DNA from: CALCMJ01 sp964475415
GTDB taxonomy: Bacteria > Bacteroidota > Bacteroidia > Chitinophagales > Saprospiraceae
Length of the DNA: 6,854 nt
Reading direction: 5' to 3'
NCBI GenBank assembly: GCA_964475415.1
Contig: CAYYWZ010000113.1
Span: 1 to 6,854, forward strand
Position numbers and translations under genes: made by a program. A model generated the notes under the pieces. The model was not told the DNA's origin and ran no database searches. It saw only the letters and a list, made by a program, of their open reading frames with translations. Shown here one piece after another: positions 1-6,308 of the stretch (position 1 is the first letter of the stretch; every line of letters begins with the position of its first letter).

Positions 1-1
1 T

Positions 2-652
2 ATACAAGAAGCTTGTCGTCGACCAGTAGGTCTGGAAAATTTAGCTTTTTCTTATTGTCTAGATGATGTCAAAGTGCATGGCGCATTTCTGAGTAAACTT
101 GTCGAACCGATAAATGGATTTATTATTCTGGATCTCCACAATCTGTATTGTCAGATGCATAATTTTCGGATTGGACTAGAGGAGATCTTGCGTTGGTATC
201 CCCTTGACCTTGTACGAGAGATACATATTTCTGGAGGGTCATGGGAAGAATCTAGCATCGAGCTAGGAGAAAAAGTTAGAAGAGATACCCATGACGTTGG
301 AGTCCCCGAAGAAGTCTTCCAAATGCTAGAAAAGACAATTCCACTTTGCTCACATTTACAATATGTGGTATTAGAGCAGATTGGTTCTGGATTATCATCT
401 GAGCAGTCAAAAGTGACATTTAGGACTGACTACAAAAAGATGAAAGCGATCATAAAATCTAAAGCTCAAGTGGCTTCACCTGAGCTAAGAAATTCTTTTT
501 TACCCAATACAAACAAATTACGTAGAGTGGCTCTACAAGACGAGGACTTGCATCATAGCCAGATGCTCCTAAGTGAAATCATAGAAGAAACGAATGATTA
601 CGATTCCGTAGTAGACGCCTTACAGCAATCAGCGTTAGCTAAGTCAGAATGA
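2..652 (+). CDS. DUF692 / MNIO-type multinuclear iron enzyme, C-terminal part (5' end outside window)
   Basis: The frame is open from the window edge, so the true start lies upstream; the first GTG in frame (74) falls inside the conserved core and is not the start. The visible 216 residues carry DUF692 (MNIO, MbnB/TglH-like) hallmarks in the expected order: a VGLENLAF strand (from base 26), LDLHNLY with Asp at 131-133 and His-Asn at 137-142, REIHISGG (His at 224-226), RDTHD (284-295) followed by VPEEVFQML, and LEQIGSG in place of the family's usual IERDG. In characterised members such Asp/Asn/His residues bind two or three irons, and the enzymes oxidatively modify Cys or other residues of ribosomal peptides; the substrate here is unknown. 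A helical tail of about 80 residues follows the core. Sampled composition is higher than in the downstream genes (27 of 60 bases G+C at 241-300). The product probably acts in the cytoplasm. Family assignment is firm; the peptide-modifying role is inferred. No precursor-peptide gene is visible in the window. Confidence 0.85.
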   Translation: MQEACRRPVGLENLAFSYCLDDVKVHGAFLSKLVEPINGFIILDLHNLYCQMHNFRIGLEEILRWYPLDLVREIHISGGSWEESSIELGEKVRRDTHDVGVPEEVFQMLEKTIPLCSHLQYVVLEQIGSGLSSEQSKVTFRTDYKKMKAIIKSKAQVASPELRNSFLPNTNKLRRVALQDEDLHHSQMLLSEIIEETNDYDSVVDALQQSALAKSE

Positions 653-727
653 AACATAGAATCTTGGGAACCTAAGATGATCGAAACGCTGGTAGCGATT
701 GCACAAAAGTGGAAGAATGGATTTTGA
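653..727 (+). other. In-frame coding-like continuation after the MNIO stop codon
   Basis: After the TGA at 650-652 the same frame stays open for 24 codons and ends at a second TGA (725-727). The translation contains SWEPKMIETLVAIAQKW, an amphipathic helix with two Trp that resembles my recollection of how Bacteroidota DUF692 proteins end. Either the first TGA is a nonsense mutation or base error, or the protein simply ends there and the similarity is chance. A run of 24 open codons is not significant by itself; the residue pattern is the argument. Confidence 0.4.
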
Positions 728-802
728 GAATACGTTTTGTGTTTCTGATAGGCTTGGCCAATGGCTCGAGAAGGTTATATGAAATAATGAAGCACTCCAA
801 TC

Positions 803-950
803 CAAAGCTATAATCGTTCACATGCTTAGAATAAAATGGTCATATAGAAACCTTTCATTCTATATTGAGCAAATCTCTAAATGGCAATAGATTTGTAAAC
901 CATAAAAGAACTGGAACAAAATTTATATCTCTTCTATCAAAGCTATAATC
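803..950 (+). repeat. 13-nt direct repeat pair CAAAGCTATAATC
   Basis: Identical copies lie at 803-815 and 938-950, 135 bp apart, in the non-coding gap. The bases flanking the two copies differ apart from scattered matches. No function is evident; this could be a trace of a small duplication or chance in AT-rich DNA. Confidence 0.35.
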
Positions 951-1242
951 ACCTAAGATTACATGGCAGTTTGGATCTTTTGCCTTCTTCAATATTTAGG
1001 AAATTATGGAACGATCAACACATTGAAATAATCAAGCGGAAATATTAAGCTAATATAGAGACGCTTATTATTGCATATACATCTATGCTTATGAAATAAT
1101 CTCTGATTGTGACTATTTATCTTGCTTAAGTTATTTCAATAAGGAATGGGATATTATCTATTCTATAAAATATAATGGAAATAAATAATTAGACGTATAC
1201 TGCTTAAGTACTAGATAATTTTATATTTTCAGAAAGTGAATA

Positions 1243-1288
1243 TTGTGAATTTACGCTCACAAGGAAAATTATAATGTTCACAAAGAAA
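1243..1288 (+). promoter_or_regulatory. Candidate LytTR-type operator upstream of the response regulator
   Basis: Two near-identical 13-mers, GCTCACAAGGAAA (1255-1267) and GTTCACAAAGAAA (1276-1288), match at 11 of 13 positions and are exactly 21 bp apart, two helical turns. LytTR regulators such as AgrA typically bind 9-bp direct repeats with 12-13 bp between them, which gives this spacing. An inverted copy, TTGTGAA (1243-1249), lies just upstream. The second repeat ends 24 bp before the ATG of a LytTR regulator gene, which fits autoregulation. The spacing and context are seen; binding is inferred. The motif does not obviously match the AgrA consensus, so specificity would differ. Confidence 0.45.
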
Positions 1289-1312
1289 TAATACGATCAC
1301 GCAATACACAGT

Positions 1313-2077
1313 ATGAAAACCTCCATATTGATCATCGAAGATGATCTAGTCATAGCAGAGAACCTCAAAGAAAATTTGGAAGAACTTGGTTATAAGGTGC
1401 CAGAAATAATCAGTAGTTTTTCTGAATTAAAAAAAATTAGCAGTTTAGATAAGATAGATTTAGCGATTGTAGATATTCATCTTAATGGAAGTAAAAAAGA
1501 TGGTATTGAAATTGTAGATCAACTATCTTTAGGCTCTAAAATTCCTATTATATATTTAACCGCTTATGCTGACGAGCAAACTACTAATAGAGCAAAAATC
1601 ACACAGCCCTCAGCCTATCTTATTAAGCCAGCTAGTAAGCAACAAATAAATGTAGCGATCGATTTTGCTATGGATGCTTTTATGAAAAAGACAGAAGTAG
1701 AACCATCTGTACCTAGTTCTAAATTGTGTCCGCTCTATAGTGGCAATGGAACATACTTTGCTAAGATAGGTGAGCGATATGAAAGAATCGTCTTGGAAGA
1801 TATTGTGATGATTAAAGCATCTGGTTCTTATTCTACTATTATGACCGCAAATAAAGACTATACTATATCAGCAAATTTAAAAAGTGTACTTGGGCAGCTT
1901 AGTTATAAGCATTTATTACGAACTCATAGATCCTATGCAGTAAATAGAAATTTTGTTCAGTCTTTTGACGAGGATAGTTTGTATATGATACGAGGGGCAG
2001 AAGTCCATTGTTTGCCATTGGGGAATACCTATAAGAAAGATGTATTACACTTTTTACCTAAGATAAAAGCAGATTAG
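1313..2077 (+). CDS. LytTR-family two-component response regulator
   Basis: A 254-residue protein with a receiver domain (about 3-123) and a LytTR DNA-binding domain (about 145-250), the usual size for this family. Receiver residues are all present: acidic pocket Glu9-Asp10-Asp11, phosphoacceptor Asp54 in IVDIHL, Thr83, switch aromatic Tyr102 and Lys105 followed by Pro106, so phosphorylation should work normally. The LytTR part shows the family landmarks: a DIVMIKASGSYS strand-turn (about 163-174) and the LRTHRSYAVN signature (202-211). It should act as a cytoplasmic transcription factor controlled by phosphorylation. The ATG at 1313 is the right start because the first receiver strand begins four residues later; no strong ribosome site is present, as is normal in Bacteroidota. 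The kinase gene starts 3 bp after its stop, so the two are co-transcribed and almost certainly partners. A repeated motif just upstream suggests autoregulation. Target genes are unknown. Confidence 0.93.
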   Translation: MKTSILIIEDDLVIAENLKENLEELGYKVPEIISSFSELKKISSLDKIDLAIVDIHLNGSKKDGIEIVDQLSLGSKIPIIYLTAYADEQTTNRAKITQPSAYLIKPASKQQINVAIDFAMDAFMKKTEVEPSVPSSKLCPLYSGNGTYFAKIGERYERIVLEDIVMIKASGSYSTIMTANKDYTISANLKSVLGQLSYKHLLRTHRSYAVNRNFVQSFDEDSLYMIRGAEVHCLPLGNTYKKDVLHFLPKIKAD

Positions 2078-2080
2078 AAG

Positions 2081-4084
2081 ATGAATAAAAATTATTTACT
2101 CAAATTGGTCTTAATTTGTGGATTATTTATTTTGTGTAAGCCTTACCTAAAAGCTGAAAATCAAATAGAAAAGATTCATCGATATCTAGAAAACTGTAAA
2201 ACTGATTCTTGCGAAATTAAACATACATATAACCTAATACTATACTATAGATCGCATGAACTTGATTCTTTGCAAAAGTACCTCAAAGTTCTAAAACATT
2301 TGGGAATTAAAAACAATGACTACAATGCAATTTTTAAGGCTATGTTAATAGAAGGTCATAATTTTGATGATTTAAATCAATATAAAAGTGCAGATAGTAT
2401 ATATTCAGAGATGGAGAAGATGAAAGATAAGGTAGATTCTGGTATATTTTTGTACTTATATTCAGGTTATTCCACACAAGCATATCAAAAAAAGAATTAT
2501 AAAAAATGTATAAAATATTCAGATAAATCTATTAATCTATTGAAGATAGATTCTACAGAAAATTATCATAAAATAGCTACTATCTATATTAATAAGGGGC
2601 AAGCATTTAGTAGGTTAGATAATTTTGATGAAGCATTAGAGAATTATAAGATGGCTCTTCATTATATTGAAAAGTCTAATTTTGAAGTAGAAATTAACAA
2701 AGCATGGGTGTATGAAAAAATTGCAATTTTATATAAGAATTTCGATAACGATCATTTCGCTGACAAGAATTATAGGGTAGCACTTACTAATGCAAAAATG
2801 TTTCCGAATAAGTATTATCCTATTTTACAGAATTATTTAAACCTAAAGTATTCTCAAGATAGCTTAAAGTATTTTTCGCATGAGATTGATTCTTTAATTG
2901 CAAATACCAAATATCTCAAAATGAGAAATATGCCTTTCTATTATACGATATTGACTAATTATTATATAGAAACTGATCAAATTGAATATGCAAAATTTTC
3001 TAATGATTCATTACTAGAAACTTGTAGAAAAATTAACCACAATGATAGATTAAGTGACTATTATAAAAATCTTGGAGATATTTATTTTATTGAAAAAGAT
3101 TATTTATCAGCAAAAACAAATTATCAGTATGTATTAGATTCGTTTGAACTAAAAGAAAGATTGGAAACTGCCCTTATTAAAAGTTTAATTAGTGCAAATT
3201 TGTTAAATGACGGAAAAATTAAAGAAGAGAAACTTTTAAATAAATTTAGTGAGAATCTGCTGATTAGACAAAGTGCTTTTGTTGATGAAGAAATAGGCAA
3301 ATGGAGGGTGGCTTATGAAGATGAAATTAAAACTCTTGAGCTAGATAAAATTAAAGCAGAAAATCTAGTTAATGTACTAACTTCTAATAAAAGAAAAAAT
3401 TGGCTACTTGGAAGTATTTTATTTATAATAATGATGCTAGGCATAATGTCAAGACTGTTCTATTCCAGAAAGAAAATACAAAGTCAATCTAAAGATTTGC
3501 TTTTAGCGAATGCTAATATTTCAACCCTCCACAAAGAACTCAATCACCGCGTAAAAAACAATCTTGCCTTCATGACATCTCTTCTAGAAATGCAAGGCAG
3601 AAGAACAGATTCTTCAGAGGCCAAAGAGATTATAAAAGACAGCGAAGGAAGAATGAAAGCCCTTTCACTAGTACATGCCCATCTCTACAAAAAAGATGTG
3701 AGTACAACCATCAATCTTACGCAATACTTAGAAGAGATAGCAAGGAACCTAGAGCAAGTATTCAGCAAGCCAGATAAACTAATATCGATAGAAACAAGTA
3801 TAAAGGTAATAGATGTAGACGCAGAGATTGCGATGCGTATTGGGTTAATACTTAATGAGCTAGTAACAAATAGCGCTAAACATGCTTTTGAAAATCAACA
3901 TAATCCTATCATAAAAATAGAATCCTATGTGGCAGATGATGGAAAGATAAACCTTAGGTACGAAGATGGAGGAAAGACTATTACTAATGATGCTGCTAAG
4001 AAAAATCCATACTCGATGGGACTAAAACTTATACAGCTGCTTAGGGCGCAATTAGATAAGGAAGTGAGTTTTCACATTGTATAA
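2081..4084 (+). CDS. Membrane-bound TPR-sensor histidine kinase, HisKA_2 type
   Basis: A 667-residue sensor kinase. A signal peptide (about 1-25, probable cut after Ala25) leads into a long helical periplasmic region with TPR-like units near 122-156, 161-198, 206-240 and 326-360. A charged, coiled-coil-like helix (about 398-440) precedes a transmembrane segment at 441-461. The cytoplasmic part has a HisKA_2 H-box, ELNHRVKNNL, with phosphoacceptor His489; an ATPase N-box, LNELVTNSAKHAF, with Asn592, Glu593, Asn597; a D-box, YEDGG (Asp629, Gly631); and a SMGLKLI glycine box (645-651). It should autophosphorylate and pass phosphate to Asp54 of the regulator encoded 3 bp upstream. The TPR ligand is unknown. 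Two oddities: the protein stops at VSFHIV, before the final Gly-Thr/beta-strand element usual in this fold, and base composition jumps between the sensor (26 of 120 G+C at 2461-2580) and kinase core (95 of 240 at 3541-3780). Kinase identity is firm; sensor detail is inferred. Confidence 0.92.
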   Translation: MNKNYLLKLVLICGLFILCKPYLKAENQIEKIHRYLENCKTDSCEIKHTYNLILYYRSHELDSLQKYLKVLKHLGIKNNDYNAIFKAMLIEGHNFDDLNQYKSADSIYSEMEKMKDKVDSGIFLYLYSGYSTQAYQKKNYKKCIKYSDKSINLLKIDSTENYHKIATIYINKGQAFSRLDNFDEALENYKMALHYIEKSNFEVEINKAWVYEKIAILYKNFDNDHFADKNYRVALTNAKMFPNKYYPILQNYLNLKYSQDSLKYFSHEIDSLIANTKYLKMRNMPFYYTILTNYYIETDQIEYAKFSNDSLLETCRKINHNDRLSDYYKNLGDIYFIEKDYLSAKTNYQYVLDSFELKERLETALIKSLISANLLNDGKIKEEKLLNKFSENLLIRQSAFVDEEIGKWRVAYEDEIKTLELDKIKAENLVNVLTSNKRKNWLLGSILFIIMMLGIMSRLFYSRKKIQSQSKDLLLANANISTLHKELNHRVKNNLAFMTSLLEMQGRRTDSSEAKEIIKDSEGRMKALSLVHAHLYKKDVSTTINLTQYLEEIARNLEQVFSKPDKLISIETSIKVIDVDAEIAMRIGLILNELVTNSAKHAFENQHNPIIKIESYVADDGKINLRYEDGGKTITNDAAKKNPYSMGLKLIQLLRAQLDKEVSFHIV

Positions 4085-4159
4085 CAACTGTTTAGCAAAG
4101 GAATAGCAGTCGTTCGCAAGGTCAGAAGAAATAAATCAGAGATAAAATTTACATTATAA
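4085..4159 (+). other. In-frame open stretch after the kinase stop
   Basis: The kinase frame stays open for 24 codons past TAA (4082-4084) to a second TAA (4157-4159). The last residues, SEIKFTL, look like the terminal beta strand expected of a histidine kinase ATPase domain, but the roughly 17 residues between do not look like a normal hairpin. It may be a remnant of the original C-terminus interrupted by a small insertion and a stop, or chance. Confidence 0.25.
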
Positions 4160-4176
4160 TAATTTAATTATTATAA
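4154..4176. repeat. AT-only perfect palindrome upstream of the LRR/T9SS protein gene
   Basis: Eleven-base arms (TTATAATAATT and its exact reverse complement) flank a single T at 4165. It lies 23 bp before the ATG at 4200. With no G or C and no T tract it is a poor intrinsic terminator; a protein-binding site or an easily melted promoter element is more likely. In such AT-rich DNA chance is also possible. Confidence 0.4.
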
Positions 4177-4199
4177 CCATAAAAGTCAGTGCATCTATT

Positions 4200-5477
4200 A
4201 TGACAAAGCCCTCCACAAAAATTTCAGCTAACTACTTTTTACTCATTTACTTCTCATTATCTATACAGTTCTTACATGCGCAACCATGTGGAAGCGGCGG
4301 AGTTATTCTTACTGATCAAGCAGATGTAGATAATTTTACAATCGACTATCCAGGATGTACACATATATTAGGCAATCTTACCATAGATGAAAATTTCTTA
4401 GGGGCTAACGGTAATATAACCGACTTGAGTCCGCTTCAGGTTTTGACAATTATTGATGGCAGTCTTTCGGTAAGGAATAATGATAATATTACGACATTGC
4501 AAGGATTGCATAATATAAGTACTGTAGGTTTGTCTACTGGGGTTATTAATAATTTGCAATTGACAGATCTTACAGGATTGACGAATTTAGAATCTACATC
4601 AGGTTTGGTAGTAGATGGGTTGGAAACTTTAGATGGAATTAATTCCTTGCAAACAATTTTTGTTGAGGAAGGATTTGCAAGGGCATTGGGTTTACAAGGA
4701 TCTCAACTTTCTGATATTTCTGCCTTAGGAAATGTCGATATTGAAGTAGCCAGATTACTTATGGTAGAAACAAGCCTTAGTGATTTAGAAATGTTAAGTG
4801 ATGCAGTTTTTAGAAATGGTATCACAATTGTCGATAATTTAATATTGTCATTTTGTTCTATTCCTAGTATTTGTGATATTGTTCTTGATCCAGATGCTTT
4901 TAATATTGTAGATAACAATGCTACTAATTGTAATTCTGAAGATGAAATAATAGGACTTTGTTTTTCTGTTCCTGTGGAGTGGGTATCTTTTGACACTTAT
5001 TTTAGAGATGATAAAGTAGAGCTAGAATTCTCTACTATACAAGATGTCAGTCACAGTTATTATGAAGTGGAACATAGTGATGGTGTACATGATTTTAGTA
5101 CCCTTAAATATATAGAAGGTAATGGTGAGGAAGATTATTATTCATTCAGTTTAACTCATTCTGATTATGTAGCAGGAAACAACTACTACCGTATCAAACA
5201 AGTAGATCGCAATGGAGATATTTCTTACAGTAAGATTTCACACCTTGATATTCCGAACCAATATCTAAGTTTTTATCCGAATCCTGTCAGCGATTATATT
5301 ACTGTTTCTTCTCCTAGTTCTTCCCGTTATAATATTCGCAACAACTTAGGGACAGATATTAAGTCAGGAATAATTTCCAAAAGAGAAAGTAAAATAGATA
5401 TAGGAGAGTTGCCCCCAGGACTGTATTATTTTTCTGTAGCCTATCAGGAGAAATATGAAATTATTATAAAGTTGTAG
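4200..5477 (+). CDS. Secreted LRR-like surface protein with T9SS type A sorting domain
   Basis: A 425-residue protein with three regions after an N-terminal signal peptide (cut probably after Ala27, in FLHAQP). Residues 30-218 are irregular leucine-rich / receptor-L-like strands (NITDLSPL, NNDNITTLQGLHNIS, LTDLTGLTNLES, LETLDGINSLQ), closed by a Cys-rich cap with Cys219, Cys225, Cys244 and Cys254. Residues 256-350 are an Ig/FN3-like module beginning VPVEWVSF and including NYYRIKQVDRNGD, common just before Bacteroidota sorting signals. Residues 355-425 are a T9SS C-terminal sorting domain, with YPNPVSDYITV (from Tyr359) and LPPGLYYFSV. The protein should cross the outer membrane by T9SS and be released or anchored; adhesion or ligand binding is a guess. 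The ATG at 4200 places the signal peptide correctly. The gene begins 115 bp after the kinase gene on the same strand, so it could be a regulatory target or read-through member of that unit. No catalytic domain is seen. Confidence 0.88.
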   Translation: MTKPSTKISANYFLLIYFSLSIQFLHAQPCGSGGVILTDQADVDNFTIDYPGCTHILGNLTIDENFLGANGNITDLSPLQVLTIIDGSLSVRNNDNITTLQGLHNISTVGLSTGVINNLQLTDLTGLTNLESTSGLVVDGLETLDGINSLQTIFVEEGFARALGLQGSQLSDISALGNVDIEVARLLMVETSLSDLEMLSDAVFRNGITIVDNLILSFCSIPSICDIVLDPDAFNIVDNNATNCNSEDEIIGLCFSVPVEWVSFDTYFRDDKVELEFSTIQDVSHSYYEVEHSDGVHDFSTLKYIEGNGEEDYYSFSLTHSDYVAGNNYYRIKQVDRNGDISYSKISHLDIPNQYLSFYPNPVSDYITVSSPSSSRYNIRNNLGTDIKSGIISKRESKIDIGELPPGLYYFSVAYQEKYEIIIKL

Positions 5478-5768
5478 GGGCTATTTTCTTTGATTTTATA
5501 CGAGTTGGTTGAATTTCCTCAAATAATTATTCTGATTAAATCTGACAAATTTAAGCTAATAAAACAGCCGTAAATCAAGATATAAAGGAAAAGAGATCGT
5601 TAGAATTCTTGTTGTATTACGCTACTTAAAGCCATTATTCACAATGCCATATACTTTGTTTAACACGGCATAAGTCTACTTTGGCAAGGTAAAAGGCTAG
5701 GTTTATAAAATCTGTAATATATTCTTGAAGTTATATCCTATATTGGATTATAAGCATCAATAGGTACA
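5478..5768. other. Intergenic region between two secreted-protein genes
   Basis: No gene or clear terminator is visible in these 291 bp. It contains a lone TTCACAA (5638-5644), the same core as the repeats before the regulator gene, a weak promoter candidate (5655-5684) and a small imperfect hairpin (5731-5753, about 8 bp with one bulge, loop TATATT) ending 15 bp before the next ATG. Confidence 0.5.
5655..5684 (+). promoter_or_regulatory. Weak Bacteroidota-type promoter candidate
   Basis: TTTG (5655-5658) is followed after 18 bp by TACTTTGG (5677-5684), which resembles the Bacteroidota TTTG / N19-21 / TAnnTTTG pattern but lacks one T in the downstream box and is one base short in spacing. 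It would start transcription about 75 bp before the ATG at 5769. Such partial matches are common in AT-rich DNA. Confidence 0.22.
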
Positions 5769-6308
5769 ATGAGGAATGCATTTTTACTAATCATTATATT
5801 TTTAAACTTAAGTTTACATATTAATAGCCAATCATTACCTAATCCAGATTGCCACCAATGGGCGGTGGATCTTTTTAATTCCGTAGAAGATAATTGTGGT
5901 GAATTATGTGATGGACCACAAACGCCAGAGGCAAGGCCTATTAATTATGAAATTGGAATTGTTGAAATGTATGGAGAGGGAAATTACTATTTAATTCAAG
6001 ATGGATGGAATGGTTTCTTTCATGGAGGCTGTTTTTTGTATTATTTCTATGATGATAATGGCATTTTAATAGATGTTTGTACTTCAGGATACTTATTGGA
6101 TAATTGTAGGAGAAATATTATAAATCCTGATGATATCTCCGCTTTTAATTTTATCCAATTTAGAAACTGTGAAGATGGACCTATGCAATTAAATTCTAAG
6201 TGTTCAGGAATCGGATCAGATGGTTGTATATGTGAAGAAGCCATTAAGCCAGTTAGTTCTTGTGATTTTGAATTTGATCAGGTGTGGTTGCAATGGGATA
6301 ACATATAG
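5769..6308 (+). CDS. Large secreted multidomain protein, N-terminal part (frameshifted)
   Basis: The ATG opens a clear signal peptide (about 1-20, cut probably in INS|QS). A Cys-rich extracellular region I cannot place in a family follows (about 21-152; Cys pairs around ENCGELC, a GNYYLIQDGWNGFFHGGC stretch). Near residue 153 a Kazal-like module begins: CICEEAIKPVSSC, then FDQV. After Val172 the frame is lost: it reads WLQWDNI and stops at 6306-6308, while frame 1 continues the module as GCNGITYSNPC. Adding one GT to the GTGT at 6282-6285 would give V-C-G-C-N-G, the exact family pattern. The 179-residue product is therefore a truncated form of a protein that continues to the window end. It may be a pseudogene, a phase-variable gene, or a consensus error. 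It starts 291 bp after the T9SS protein gene, so probably has its own promoter. Confidence 0.75.
   Translation: MRNAFLLIIIFLNLSLHINSQSLPNPDCHQWAVDLFNSVEDNCGELCDGPQTPEARPINYEIGIVEMYGEGNYYLIQDGWNGFFHGGCFLYYFYDDNGILIDVCTSGYLLDNCRRNIINPDDISAFNFIQFRNCEDGPMQLNSKCSGIGSDGCICEEAIKPVSSCDFEFDQVWLQWDNI

Larger units (their letters stand above)
728..1312. other. Intergenic stretch without a supportable gene
   Basis: Reading both strands, I see only very short frames broken by stops, no tRNA-like TpsiC box, and no recognisable protein fragment. It is AT-rich and contains a 13-nt direct repeat (803-815 and 938-950), a 9-nt repeat TGCTTAAGT (1123-1131 and 1201-1209), and the TTGTGA/TCACAA cluster at its right end. 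The promoter of the two-component operon should lie in its last part, but I find no clean TTTG...TAnnTTTG match. It may hold decayed sequence. Confidence 0.5.

Noticed and set aside
677..727. Separate 16-residue peptide MIETLVAIAQKWKNGF as a possible MNIO substrate
   Set aside because: It has no ribosome site and no core-like Cys, Asn or Asp, and is better explained as the tail of the enzyme's own frame.
650..727. Alternative genetic code with TGA read as an amino acid
   Set aside because: The intact genes use TAG or TAA stops and full-length genes contain no in-frame TGA, so a recoded TGA has no support beyond this single site.
724..813. Short frame from TTG reading LRIRFVFLIGLANG
   Set aside because: It is 29 codons long, begins at TTG without a clear ribosome site, and shows no family resemblance.
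1243..1262. TTGTGA-N8-TCACAA as a CRP/FNR-type site
   Set aside because: The half-sites resemble CRP, but CRP spacing is TGTGA-N6-TCACA; here the gap is two bases longer. The 21-bp direct repeat next to a LytTR gene is the better explanation.
2117..2140. Lipoprotein signal in the kinase (Cys19 after LFIL)
   Set aside because: The residue before Cys is Leu, not Gly, Ala or Ser as a lipobox needs; an ordinary signal peptide ending at Ala25 fits better.
4085..4199. Intrinsic terminator after the kinase gene
   Set aside because: The only inverted repeat is pure A/T with no G+C stem and no following T run.
4703..4996. Minus-strand ORF of 97 codons
   Set aside because: It lies wholly inside the LRR-like protein gene, has low-complexity Ser/Ile-rich content typical of an antisense shadow, and lacks any recognisable domain.
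6047..6244. Minus-strand ORF of 65 codons
   Set aside because: It is antisense to the clearly coding Cys-rich secreted protein and has no independent support.
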